DNA from: Leptolyngbya sp. 'hensonii' | GTDB taxonomy: Bacteria; Cyanobacteriota; Cyanobacteriia; GCF-001939115 | Direction of reading: 5' to 3' | Assembly: GCF_001939115.1 (NCBI RefSeq) | Contig: NZ_MQTZ01000030.1 | Span: 1-51,441 of the forward strand | Length of the DNA: 51,441 bases | The notes under the pieces: model-generated | Told to the model about the DNA's origin: nothing | Databases searched by the model: none | What the model saw: the letters and a program-made list of their open reading frames with translations, nothing else | Made by a program: the position numbers and the translations under genes | Shown here: one piece after another, positions 43,902-51,441 of the stretch | How the letters are laid out: each line of letters begins with the position of its first letter | Numbering within the stretch: the first letter of the stretch is position 1

Positions 43902-45566
43902 CTACCGCTGTGCCGGGTAGCCTGACCCATACTGATACCCGAATTGCATTCTGAGCGCCAGCATGTGCTCACATGGACCTTTACGCAGCTTGTTTTGCTG
44001 GTAAAAGTTGCAGCTACAACCTGCCTGGATCATACGGTGATCCCGATCGATCGTCACGACCGGTTCATAAGTCTTTTCTTTCTCCTGGACGGTCCCTTGT
44101 AACAGCAAGACCCCAGCACCGTCTCGGGTGGCATGGGTCACCTGCACCCCCTTCTGCTTCAGGAAGCGGGTAGCCTTCTCCTCCCGATCGTTGGCGAACC
44201 GGAGCTGATCCAGGGGCAGGGGGTCCCGACTCAATTCCCGCACCCGATAGACTTGCTTGTTCAGGTCATAGATGGCCCGACCCGCCTGGGTATAAGCTCC
44301 CAACGCCCCCTGGACGATCGCCCGATCCAATCCCATCCGCCTTGCCAGGGCCTCTGGCGCTTCCCGCCAGTTTTGCCGCAGAGCCTGGAAAACCTGCTGT
44401 TTAGTCCAGTCATCCACCTCGGCACGGGGAGCCATTAAATCGAAATTCCCCGCCTGGGACCAGTCATTCGCAGTCCAGCCGGAAAGACCCAGGGTGAAGG
44501 CCATGTCCCCCAGGTCAGCCACGTAGAAGGAGGGCATGCCCGTGCCCAGCAGATGCACCGTGAACTTGCGGGCTACAGGAATGAGCCGTTCCAAAAAGAG
44601 AAGTCGCCGCCGCCCCCAGACCCGGATCTCCTGGGCTTCAGGGCCTGGGTAGGGAGATCGGGCACAAACCACCTCGATCTCCCAGGGTTCAAACACAATC
44701 CGCACGGGCTGACCAGGTTGTAGATGATACCGCAGGCTGCGGGGTCCCTGCCGCTCTTTGTGACGACGCAGGACAAAACAGATATTGTGAATGTCGATCG
44801 GGTGCAGGTCGAATTGGGTGGCAGGCAGGGCCATAGCCGAACTCACCTGTAGGAAGCCCCGCACCCAGCTATCGGGCAGGTCGATCTTGACTTCTTTGTA
44901 GGTCTCTTCCCCAGTAGTCTGCACCTCGAATCCGGTGGGATCGACCTCAAACTGGGTCTGCTTGTAGCTGCGAATCTTCTGGAATTCGTTATAGAGGGCT
45001 GCGGAGTAATCAATATTGGTGGTGCCACAGGCAAATTCCCCAATGTTCTGGAAGACCTCATAACTAGCACTTAGCCGTCCATAGCTGGATTCGTCTCGAC
45101 TGAAGCATTCGAAGAAAATTTCATCCGGATGAACCGTAATCACCGGGTCAAACAGAAACAGTAGATCCCGCTCTTTCTCATAGCAATATTGCATGAACTG
45201 GTACTTGGCTTTCTCGAAGGGAGCCATCCGCTCCCGATGAAACCGGTTCAGCACCATCAGTTCCTGTTGCAACGCCTGCACCCGCTCGCCGATCCCCAAC
45301 CGTTGGGCTGCCACCAGTTGCCAGTCAATCTCGGCCTGCTGGGCGGCCCACTCCTTGTAGGCCGTTTTGTCCTTGGGCTGGAATCGTAGATCAGCCACGA
45401 CCACATCGTGCAGGGCACTGATGGCTTCGCGAAAGGCCACATGCTGGCGTAACTCCCCTCGAAAGAAGGTTGGCTCTCGCTTCAAATCAGGGGCAAAAGA
45501 CATTTGGGTCCGATCGCCCCGTTGCAATACAGAGGTACTACCTTTGTAGGTGTGGTTAAATTCCAT
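43902..45566 (-). CDS. SWIM zinc-finger protein (WHSWIM-like); first gene of retron cassette
   Basis: 554 residues, ATG with a strong 'aggagt' ribosome-binding site. The C-terminal SWIM finger has the CxC...CxH ligands C517, C519, C532 and H534 in GCSCNFYQQNKLRKGPCEHML. Residues about 385-455 (VFQALRQNWREAPEALARRMGLDRAIVQGALGAY) look like a winged-helix region. The N-terminal 350 residues are unassigned. SWIM fingers bind DNA or proteins. Retron classifications, as I recall, include a type whose accessory protein is called WHSWIM. The stop codon is two bases from the start of the candidate retron RNA. Confidence 0.75.
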   Translation of the reverse strand: MEFNHTYKGSTSVLQRGDRTQMSFAPDLKREPTFFRGELRQHVAFREAISALHDVVVADLRFQPKDKTAYKEWAAQQAEIDWQLVAAQRLGIGERVQALQQELMVLNRFHRERMAPFEKAKYQFMQYCYEKERDLLFLFDPVITVHPDEIFFECFSRDESSYGRLSASYEVFQNIGEFACGTTNIDYSAALYNEFQKIRSYKQTQFEVDPTGFEVQTTGEETYKEVKIDLPDSWVRGFLQVSSAMALPATQFDLHPIDIHNICFVLRRHKERQGPRSLRYHLQPGQPVRIVFEPWEIEVVCARSPYPGPEAQEIRVWGRRRLLFLERLIPVARKFTVHLLGTGMPSFYVADLGDMAFTLGLSGWTANDWSQAGNFDLMAPRAEVDDWTKQQVFQALRQNWREAPEALARRMGLDRAIVQGALGAYTQAGRAIYDLNKQVYRVRELSRDPLPLDQLRFANDREEKATRFLKQKGVQVTHATRDGAGVLLLQGTVQEKEKTYEPVVTIDRDHRMIQAGCSCNFYQQNKLRKGPCEHMLALRMQFGYQYGSGYPAQR

Positions 45567-46502
45567 GGCTCATTACTCCTAAGGAGCTTGTCCTTGCTCA
45601 AGTTTCGCCACGCTAGAAACCTGAAAAATATTTGTACCTATTCTGACATACGCCCCTAGCCTCAACGGTTGCAGCTTTGAGTTTGTAATGCTCCAAAAGT
45701 GCTGCTACAAAAAAATACCCCCTCAAGAGGAGGGGGTAGAGTGAGTATTCGTACTGAGGGATAATAGACTTTATTGCTACGGAGGCAATGATATTGGGTG
45801 TGAGAGAGAACCAGTAAAGAATAAACTGCCATCTGGTTATAGAGTAAGACTGCCATATGTCATCCCTGTGTCCTTGAGTTAGCATTTCTATGGCTGAGCC
45901 AGAAAGAATTAAGACACAGCCCGCTGAAACAGGGACAGGATTCCTGTCCCGATGATGATTTTGGTCATATTTCTGCCATCCTATGGCTGGTGCAACCTGG
46001 CTTGGGGAGACAGCCCAGTAATTCCCTATAGTGATGGGGGAGTTGAGTATAAAGTTTTAGTGAAGTGTTAGTAGAGTTACTTAAGCCTCTTTCAAAAGTT
46101 TGATATTGTTTTTTTCCATAGACTAATTATGTCAACTTAGCATCCGCAATGCTTGTCTAGTCGCGATCAGATCGATATCAGGTTACGTGGATATCCTGGG
46201 ATGAATATGCTCTGGGATGTATATGTTCTGGGCAAGAATGTTTAGTTAATGCTCATTCTAATGATTCAGGGAACGCTTCAGCTTTCTACCTCTAAATTCA
46301 ACCATTACGGGAAATTCCCCTTGACTGATGTAGTGACTGAGCAGTGGAGCCGCCAGTGATGTCTGCTCAGCCTAAATTACTCGCGGTTCTGGAATAGCTG
46401 GCAGGGGTTGCAGTCTTTAGCCATGACTGGATCATGAGGATGCAGGGGGAGTGACTCTCTGCCTATCGTTTACTGTCTATTTTTAAGTTAAACGCGCAAG
46501 TC
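45567..46502. other. 936-bp spacer with terminator hairpins
   Basis: This is the divergent region between the retron cassette and a glycosyltransferase gene. A minus-strand terminator lies at 45711-45742. A palindrome, gggacaggattcctgtccc, lies at about 45931-45949. A 90-residue minus-strand frame (45613-45885) runs across the terminator hairpin and is not credible. No gene was supported in 45750-46500. Confidence 0.55.
45711..45742 (-). terminator. Rho-independent terminator on the minus strand
   Basis: On the minus strand, taccccctcctcttgagggg followed by gta then TTTTTTT forms a 9-bp G/C-rich stem with a T-run. It ends a transcript entering from the right, though no gene is recognised there. 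It insulates the retron cassette, whose first start codon lies 145 bp further on. Confidence 0.7.
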
Positions 46503-47762
46503 ATGAAAAATTGTGTGAGCCCACGGAAACGGCATAGAAACCAGGTTTTGTGTACCAGCAAGCTTCTGGTCATTCCAGGGCGTTGTGAGTCATCCGGAGA
46601 TACCTTAGCCTTTCTAACGTCCCTGCTGGAAGGGTTTGCCCAATGTGGCGCAGTTCAGCAGATTTGCGTTTTAGTTCAAGCTGGCTCTCCTCTGGAACAG
46701 GAACTGGCTGATGCTGGCCTGCTTTTTAGCGTTCAATCTATTCCAGTTCGATCGGCCAGCCAGTTTTTAACCCATGCCCTGCAATGGGTTAACCAGCAGC
46801 CTGCAGAATGGCCCCTTTTGCTGGACAATTGGAGACCATCGGTTCTATGGTCAACCCTGATCCTTGCTGCGCCACGACTCTGCTGGAGTAACCGCCAGGT
46901 TTATCATTTTTATCGGGATACGGCATTGCTGCAAAATCCTGGTCTGTTGCTGCTCCAGAAGCTGGCGTTTCTTTATTTGGCCCATCATACGATTTGTAGT
47001 TCTTATTTCACGGCCTGGCACATTGCCCGATTTACAAAGAACCTGCGGGGAATTCTTTATCCTCCCGTGGAGAACGATCGCGGCTTCAACCCATCGCGCT
47101 CCCATGAAATTCCTGAGCCCCTAGCCACTGCCATCCGAACGGGAGCCAAAATTATTCTGGCCCCTTATCGATGCAAAACGGCCCAGAGTGGAACTGATCA
47201 GAGCTTAATGGCTCTCATTCCCATGATCGTTTATCTACATTCCCAGGGGCACTCCTACCATATTGCACTAATCAGTGAGGATGAAGGGATTACCCCTGGC
47301 CTGGTGCGCAAATTGCGGGAACGACTCAAGCAAATAGGAGGGGGAACTTGGGTGACGGTTTTACCATCCGGAGCCAGGATGAGTGACTACTACAGCTATA
47401 CAGAGGTGGTGGTGGCCCTGTCTCCCCAGGAACCCTGTGGCCGGGTGGTGGTGGAGGCCATTACAGCGGGGGTGCCAGTCGTGGGCAGCCAGACGGGCGG
47501 TATTGGAGAAATCCTCAGTCACTTTGCGCCAGAGTGGTCGGTCGATGCCACAGATCCGATCGTCGTAGCAGAAACCATTCTCCACCTGAATGCCGACCTG
47601 AACACGCCTCAAAAGCTCGTATGTGGCCAGGAGTGGATCCGAATGCAGGGAACCCTGGCTGATTATGCCCGCAAAATGATGATGATTACCAAGATGATCC
47701 CCGATAGCTCTCGTCAGTGGGTTCGGCAGGGGCAGGCTACCCTTTCAGCCTCCTCCAATTGA
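46503..47762 (+). CDS. Group 1 (GT4-like) glycosyltransferase
   Basis: 419 residues. The C-terminal Rossmann half has ALSPQEPCGRVVVEAITAGVPVVGSQTGGIGEIL, the donor-binding E-x7-E pattern of GT4 enzymes. The N-terminal half has LLVIPGRCESSGDTLAFLTSLLEGF and a hydrophobic stretch near 150. The N-terminal basic leader (MKNCVSPRKRHRN) is unusual. Acceptor and sugar are unknown. It converges with the aminotransferase gene. Confidence 0.85.
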   Translation: MKNCVSPRKRHRNQVLCTSKLLVIPGRCESSGDTLAFLTSLLEGFAQCGAVQQICVLVQAGSPLEQELADAGLLFSVQSIPVRSASQFLTHALQWVNQQPAEWPLLLDNWRPSVLWSTLILAAPRLCWSNRQVYHFYRDTALLQNPGLLLLQKLAFLYLAHHTICSSYFTAWHIARFTKNLRGILYPPVENDRGFNPSRSHEIPEPLATAIRTGAKIILAPYRCKTAQSGTDQSLMALIPMIVYLHSQGHSYHIALISEDEGITPGLVRKLRERLKQIGGGTWVTVLPSGARMSDYYSYTEVVVALSPQEPCGRVVVEAITAGVPVVGSQTGGIGEILSHFAPEWSVDATDPIVVAETILHLNADLNTPQKLVCGQEWIRMQGTLADYARKMMMITKMIPDSSRQWVRQGQATLSASSN

Positions 47763-47772
47763 GATCGCCTGA

Positions 47773-48987
47773 TCAGCAGGGGGAGGACGATGGCAGTACC
47801 TCAGGTTGATAGCGGATCCCAGCCTGCTTCAAACGGCGTAGCGCTTCACCCAAACGATCGCACTCCGCGATCAAGCTGATCCGCACATACCCTTCCCCGC
47901 CTGAACCAAACGCATTCCCAGGCGTGACCACGATCCCAGTCTGCTCTAGCACATTCAGAGCAAAATCAGTTGAACCGGTGCCGATCGGGCAGGGAACCCA
48001 CAGGTACATGGTGGCCATGGGTTTAGGAACAGTCCAACCCAGTTCTCCTAACCCCTGAATCAGAAAATCCCGGCGGTTCCGATAGCGATTCTGGACTTCA
48101 TGCAGATAAACATCTGGAAGTTGTAATGCTCTCTCTGCAGCAGCCTGGAGGGCAGCGAAGATCCCGTAATCCAGGTTCGTCTTCAGGGTGCGCAACCCCT
48201 GAATCACATGACGATTACCCACGACAAAGCCAACTCGCCAGCCAGCCATATTATAGGTCTTGGACAGGGTATGGAACTCGACCCCAATCTCCTTCGCCCC
48301 AGAAATTTCCAGGAGGCTAGTGGGCTGATAGCCATCAAAGGCCAGTTCGGCGTAGCAAAGGTCATGCACCAGGAGAATTTCGTAGCGACGGGCAAAGTCA
48401 ACAATCTCCTCGAAAAACTCACGGGGAGCTGTAGCCGCTGTCGGATTGCTGGGGTAATTAAAGTATAGGATCTTAGCCTGCTCAGCCACGGCATCCGGAA
48501 TTTGGGTGACATCAATCAGCCAGTTATTCTCCGGTTTCAGGATCAGGCTATGGATTTTTCCACCAGCAATGATTGGCCCCCGGAAATGGGCCGGATAGGC
48601 TGGGCTGGGAACCAGCACCAAATCCCCCGGATTGACGTAGGCGATCGCCAGGTGGGTTAACCCTTCCTTCGACCCCAGTAAGGGCAGGGCTTCCCCCTCC
48701 GGATCCAGCATGACTCCATAACGGCGGTTGTACCAGGTTGTGATGGCCCGTCGAAAACTAGCTGTGCCCTCGAAGGGAGGATAACCATGGTTGGCAGAAT
48801 TCTGCAGAGCAGCTATGGCCGCCTCGACAACTGGTTGGGGCGTGGCTCCATCCGGGTTACCCATACCCAGATCAATTAAATCCAGACCCTGCTCCCGGGC
48901 CCGAGCCTTCAGTTCATCCAAACGAGCAAAAACATAGGGGGGAAGGGCCTGCAACCGATCGGCAGGGGCTAACCAGTCCGGTCTCAT
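47773..48987 (-). CDS. Class I/II aminotransferase (LL-diaminopimelate/alanine type)
   Basis: 404 residues. PLP enzyme landmarks are DLGMGNPDGATP, YFNYPSNPTAATA, HDLCYAELAFDG and the Schiff-base Lys in TLSKTYNMAGWRVGF. The sequence is of the fold-type I subgroup often annotated as LL-diaminopimelate aminotransferase or AlaC. Exact specificity is unsettled. The ATG overlaps the stop of the upstream dehydrogenase gene by four bases (ATGA). Confidence 0.88.
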   Translation of the reverse strand: MRPDWLAPADRLQALPPYVFARLDELKARAREQGLDLIDLGMGNPDGATPQPVVEAAIAALQNSANHGYPPFEGTASFRRAITTWYNRRYGVMLDPEGEALPLLGSKEGLTHLAIAYVNPGDLVLVPSPAYPAHFRGPIIAGGKIHSLILKPENNWLIDVTQIPDAVAEQAKILYFNYPSNPTAATAPREFFEEIVDFARRYEILLVHDLCYAELAFDGYQPTSLLEISGAKEIGVEFHTLSKTYNMAGWRVGFVVGNRHVIQGLRTLKTNLDYGIFAALQAAAERALQLPDVYLHEVQNRYRNRRDFLIQGLGELGWTVPKPMATMYLWVPCPIGTGSTDFALNVLEQTGIVVTPGNAFGSGGEGYVRISLIAECDRLGEALRRLKQAGIRYQPEVLPSSSPC

Positions 48988-50162
48988 GGGGTCACCTCCT
49001 GATCCGGATAGGAGTAAGGAGAGAGTTCCTCGATTCGATTTCGTTCTCCTCGAACCGGGGCCAGGGTGGAAACCATGGCTGCCATCAACTGGGAAGGCTC
49101 GATCGGGAAAGGTAGACGGTGAATATCCGAGCCAGGAGCACAGGCCAAGTCAGCAGCCTGCTGTAATTCAAACAGGCAGACATTTCCCAAACCTAGCGCC
49201 GCCAGATCCTGGGGCAGGCCAATCTCAGCATAGAACTTGAGCAACTGATGACGGGCTGTAGCAGCTAACTGGTTACCCTGAACTATTTCCTCCAGACGGA
49301 GTTGCACCAGAATTCCATAGGCCACTTTCTCTCCATGCAGGGAACTGTGGCTGGCGGCAATATGGGTCAGCCCATTATGAACGGCATGGGCGGCGACTGT
49401 TCGGCATTGGGCTCCCCCCAGGCCCCCAATCACCCCAGCCAGGAGCACGGTGGCATCTACCACTTCGCGCCAGATTGGCCCTCCCGGATCCTGAAGTGCA
49501 GGCAAAGATTTCTGAAACAAAATATCACGTAATACTCTGGCTTGCTGGACGGCAGCAATGAGTAAGGTCTGATCAGAGTGGCCACTGCTGACAGAAGCCT
49601 CATACCACTTCGCCAGAGCATCCCCTATCCCAGCCACCAGCGATCGAGGGGGAGCGGTTTGGATCAGGTCATAATCCAGAATCAGCACATCCGGGCAGTG
49701 GGCCAAACCGACATCGTAGAGAAACCCGCCCTGGTCAGAATAGACATTGGAGAGGGCAGTCCAGGCGGCACAGGTGGCAGCAGAGGTGGGAATCGTCACG
49801 ATCGGCAGTTGAAGCTGATGGGCCACCAATTTCGCTGCATCCAGGGCCTTGCCTCCACCTACACCGATCACAACATCAGATTTAGATTCAGCAGCAGCCT
49901 GCCGCAGAACGGCCAAACTTGCCTCACTACAATCTTTGCCGTAGGCAAGCCACGCGGCCTGCTGGGATTGCTCCAATAGCAGGGGGTGCAACAAGGGATG
50001 AATCAGTTCCAGAGTACGATCACCACCGATCACGAGGGGACGGCTACCCAGTTGGGCGATCGCTGATCCAGATGCGGCTAAGGCTTGCTCCCCTCGGATC
50101 ACCCAGGCAGGAGCAGCATGGAGGGATAGGATGGGTGGGGCCTTGCAAGTTGAATCGGACAT
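48984..50162 (-). CDS. Iron-containing alcohol dehydrogenase (glycerol dehydrogenase-like)
   Basis: 392 residues from ATG 50162; a TTG five codons upstream is possible. NAD-binding GVGGGKALDAAKLVA (near residue 98) and metal ligands in GIGDALAKWYEA, AAHAVHNGLTH and SSLHGEKVAYG match the GldA group. The substrate (glycerol, or another alcohol or phosphate ester) is unknown. It is coupled to the aminotransferase, an unusual partner. Confidence 0.87.
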   Translation of the reverse strand: MSDSTCKAPPILSLHAAPAWVIRGEQALAASGSAIAQLGSRPLVIGGDRTLELIHPLLHPLLLEQSQQAAWLAYGKDCSEASLAVLRQAAAESKSDVVIGVGGGKALDAAKLVAHQLQLPIVTIPTSAATCAAWTALSNVYSDQGGFLYDVGLAHCPDVLILDYDLIQTAPPRSLVAGIGDALAKWYEASVSSGHSDQTLLIAAVQQARVLRDILFQKSLPALQDPGGPIWREVVDATVLLAGVIGGLGGAQCRTVAAHAVHNGLTHIAASHSSLHGEKVAYGILVQLRLEEIVQGNQLAATARHQLLKFYAEIGLPQDLAALGLGNVCLFELQQAADLACAPGSDIHRLPFPIEPSQLMAAMVSTLAPVRGERNRIEELSPYSYPDQEVTP

Positions 50163-50274
50163 GTTCGAAGTGGACAACTATACCAGTTGAATCACGGTAA
50201 AGACAACCATACTACCATTTAACCCCGCTGCACAGGGACAGATGCCCAAAAATAGGCATAAACAGGCAGGGAAA

Positions 50275-50802
50275 TCAGGCTGATATTTTAGCCATCTGTG
50301 CTGCATCAATCTGAATCACGAAAGGTTCAGTCGCCGTAGGAGAGGTGGCTGGCTTTACCTGACCTAAAAATACTGGTTCCGATACGCCTGGCTCTGGATG
50401 CACGATCGTTCTGGCCCGAAGGAGAACCCCCCTACCCCGGCTCAAACGACCCGCAGAGAAGAGATTCCCGGCAGCTTGACGGAGCGTAGCTTCCAACTGG
50501 GTTTCAGTAATCTCTCTGGGCACCAGGATGACCACCAGGTTTGCCCCATTGTCATAGATGGTAGAAAATCCCACCGCTCCCGGGATCACCTTGTGAGCGA
50601 AGGGTGCCAGACTTAAGGAAAACAGTCCTACGGTCAATACAGCCATAAATCCAGTCACACCAATCAGGCGAAACCGGAGGCCCCATTGCAAGACAAAACC
50701 CAGAGTAGCCAGGGCTGCGAAACCGAGGGTGGTGAATCCTGCCCATTTAGCAGCAATCAGGAAATCAGCAATTGTCGGCATAGGACTAATGTTGAAACTC
50801 AT
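50275..50802 (-). CDS. ycf51: Ycf51 family protein
   Basis: 175 residues. Two hydrophobic N-terminal helices (about 10-38 and 45-70) include ADFLIAAKWAGFTTLGFAALATLGFVLQWGLRFRLIGVTGFMAV, characteristic of Ycf51 (DUF2518). The C-terminal soluble part is less conserved. The function is unknown; it is conserved in cyanobacteria and some plastids. The start overlaps the sufU stop by four bases; a second ATG seven codons in is an alternative. Confidence 0.9.
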   Translation of the reverse strand: MSFNISPMPTIADFLIAAKWAGFTTLGFAALATLGFVLQWGLRFRLIGVTGFMAVLTVGLFSLSLAPFAHKVIPGAVGFSTIYDNGANLVVILVPREITETQLEATLRQAAGNLFSAGRLSRGRGVLLRARTIVHPEPGVSEPVFLGQVKPATSPTATEPFVIQIDAAQMAKISA

Positions 50803-51269
50803 TCATTGCTCACGAATCCAGCAGCTTGAGCCCCCTTGGGACTTTCCAGCGCTGCTTTTAGAGTATGCCATGTCAACGTGGCACATTTGATTCGCACTGG
50901 AAATTGAGAGACACCCTGCATCACATTTAATTTTCGTAATTCTTGAGGAAACTCTGCTTGCCCCTTCATCATGGCCTGAAAACGCTGCACCATCTCCAGG
51001 GCTTCATCAACTTGCTTGCCCCGCAACGCTTCTGCCATCAGGTCAGCCGAGGCCATTGCGATCGCACAACCTTCTCCCTCAAACCGAACCTCTTCAATCT
51101 GGGTTCCGGCCTCGTTAAGTTTTAGAGTCAGTTCGATCGTATCTCCACAGGAGGGATTGTGCCCTCGTTGCTGCCGATGCACTGGATCGGTCTTGCCCTT
51201 ATAGCGGGGCTTCTTGTAGCGCTCCAGGATTACCTGTTGATACAGATCCCGCAGATTACCCAGGGTCAT
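50799..51269 (-). CDS. sufU: SufU-type iron-sulfur/zinc scaffold or sulfur-transfer protein
   Basis: 156 residues. The three conserved Cys lie in NPSCGDTIEL, GEGCAIAMASADL and IKCATLTWHTL. The 18-21-residue insertion between the second and third Cys (about 85-105) marks SufU rather than IscU. SufU accepts sulfur from SufS, and a zinc ion sits at the three Cys. No suf genes are near. It is coupled to ycf51. Confidence 0.9.
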   Translation of the reverse strand: MTLGNLRDLYQQVILERYKKPRYKGKTDPVHRQQRGHNPSCGDTIELTLKLNEAGTQIEEVRFEGEGCAIAMASADLMAEALRGKQVDEALEMVQRFQAMMKGQAEFPQELRKLNVMQGVSQFPVRIKCATLTWHTLKAALESPKGAQAAGFVSNE

Positions 51270-51364
51270 GCTTGCTCGAATCGAACCCGATACAACGCCT
51301 CAATTGTAACAACTTACTTGCCCTTCATCTGTTGCGGGGAAGCATTCCTGTCAGGTTATTTCAG

Positions 51365-51441
51365 AACCCTGGATGTTCAAGTTGAATCCAGGGTTCCTAA
51401 GGATCGTGGATTTAATAACTCCGAGATTTTCAGCCCTCACC
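51365..51441. repeat. Hairpin and partial palindromic repeat at right edge
   Basis: aaccctggat (51365-51374) and atccagggtt (51386-51395) form a perfect 10-bp hairpin with an 11-nt loop. Directly after it, cctaaggatcgtggatttaa and the following sequence match the start of the repeat at 6349-6390 (one change). The copy is cut by the window end. Confidence 0.75.

Noticed and set aside
40143-45566. Group II intron origin for the reverse transcriptase
   Set aside because: No maturase X domain, endonuclease domain or intron domain V/VI sequence follows the RT, and the RT carries the retron NAxxH and VTG motifs.
45613-45885. 90-codon minus-strand reading frame
   Set aside because: It runs through a clear terminator hairpin and its T-run, has no family resemblance, and its start context is poor.

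Overview
The window is chromosomal DNA of a cyanobacterium. Short HIP1-type palindromes (gcgatcgc and close variants) occur throughout, and several genes are typical of cyanobacteria: Ycf51, a CHASE2-Ser/Thr kinase, a DUF389 membrane protein, a LabA-like NYN protein and RR/GGDEF/EAL proteins. The gene set and base composition would suit a Leptolyngbya-like lineage, but the sequence alone does not settle the genus. Most of the window is ordinary core and housekeeping DNA.

Layout. 1-174: 5' part of an IS630-type transposase, cut by the window edge. 252-3468: two adjacent signalling proteins with near-identical receiver domains (REC-GGDEF-EAL and REC-histidine kinase). 3593-6274: zinc-ribbon membrane protein, ProA-like protein lacking the usual catalytic Cys, and PyrB. 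6634-8424: TypA/BipA with its terminator. 8500-11445: a scrapyard of mobile DNA (integron-integrase-like fragment, IS3 fragment, IS21 remnant) followed by a minus-strand cluster of tRNA genes, several of which carry short palindromic repeats inside their loops. 11446-16855: MAPEG protein, DHH phosphoesterase, methyltransferase, receiver protein, nucleoside hydrolase, TetR. 16869-18913: TetR, aldo/keto reductase and a small unknown protein, with a strong palindromic operator candidate. 19152-26000: glgX, then argF, an RNA methyltransferase, selU/mnmH and leuA on the minus strand. 26428-35087: NYN protein, CHASE2 kinase, DM13 lipoprotein, an SDR-aquaporin-reductase operon and a lipase. 35113-40077: ABC-F ATPase, GT2, GST and DUF389. 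40143-45566: a retron-type cassette. 46503-51269: glycosyltransferase, aminotransferase, iron-type dehydrogenase, ycf51 and sufU.

Two regions deserve attention. First, the minus-strand cassette at 45566-40143 encodes a protein with a C-terminal SWIM zinc finger, then an intergenic segment with retron msr-msd features (flanking inverted repeats and a 15-bp hairpin), then a retron reverse transcriptase with NAxxH, YADD and VTG motifs and an unusual charged N-terminal extension, then a protein with a WGR domain and a predicted beta-propeller. This reads as a retron defence system with a two-protein effector. Second, the tRNA cluster at 9821-10692 has at least five tRNA genes whose T-loop is expanded by 21-68 nt at the same point. 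One of them also has a 19-nt insertion in the anticodon loop at the classical intron position, while neighbouring tRNA-Phe and tRNA-Arg genes are intact.

Two 157-bp MITEs (12041-12197 and 26122-26278) are nearly identical, lie in opposite orientations and have target-site duplications. A separate C/G-rich palindromic repeat family is present at 6270-6488, 13437-13581 and the right edge.
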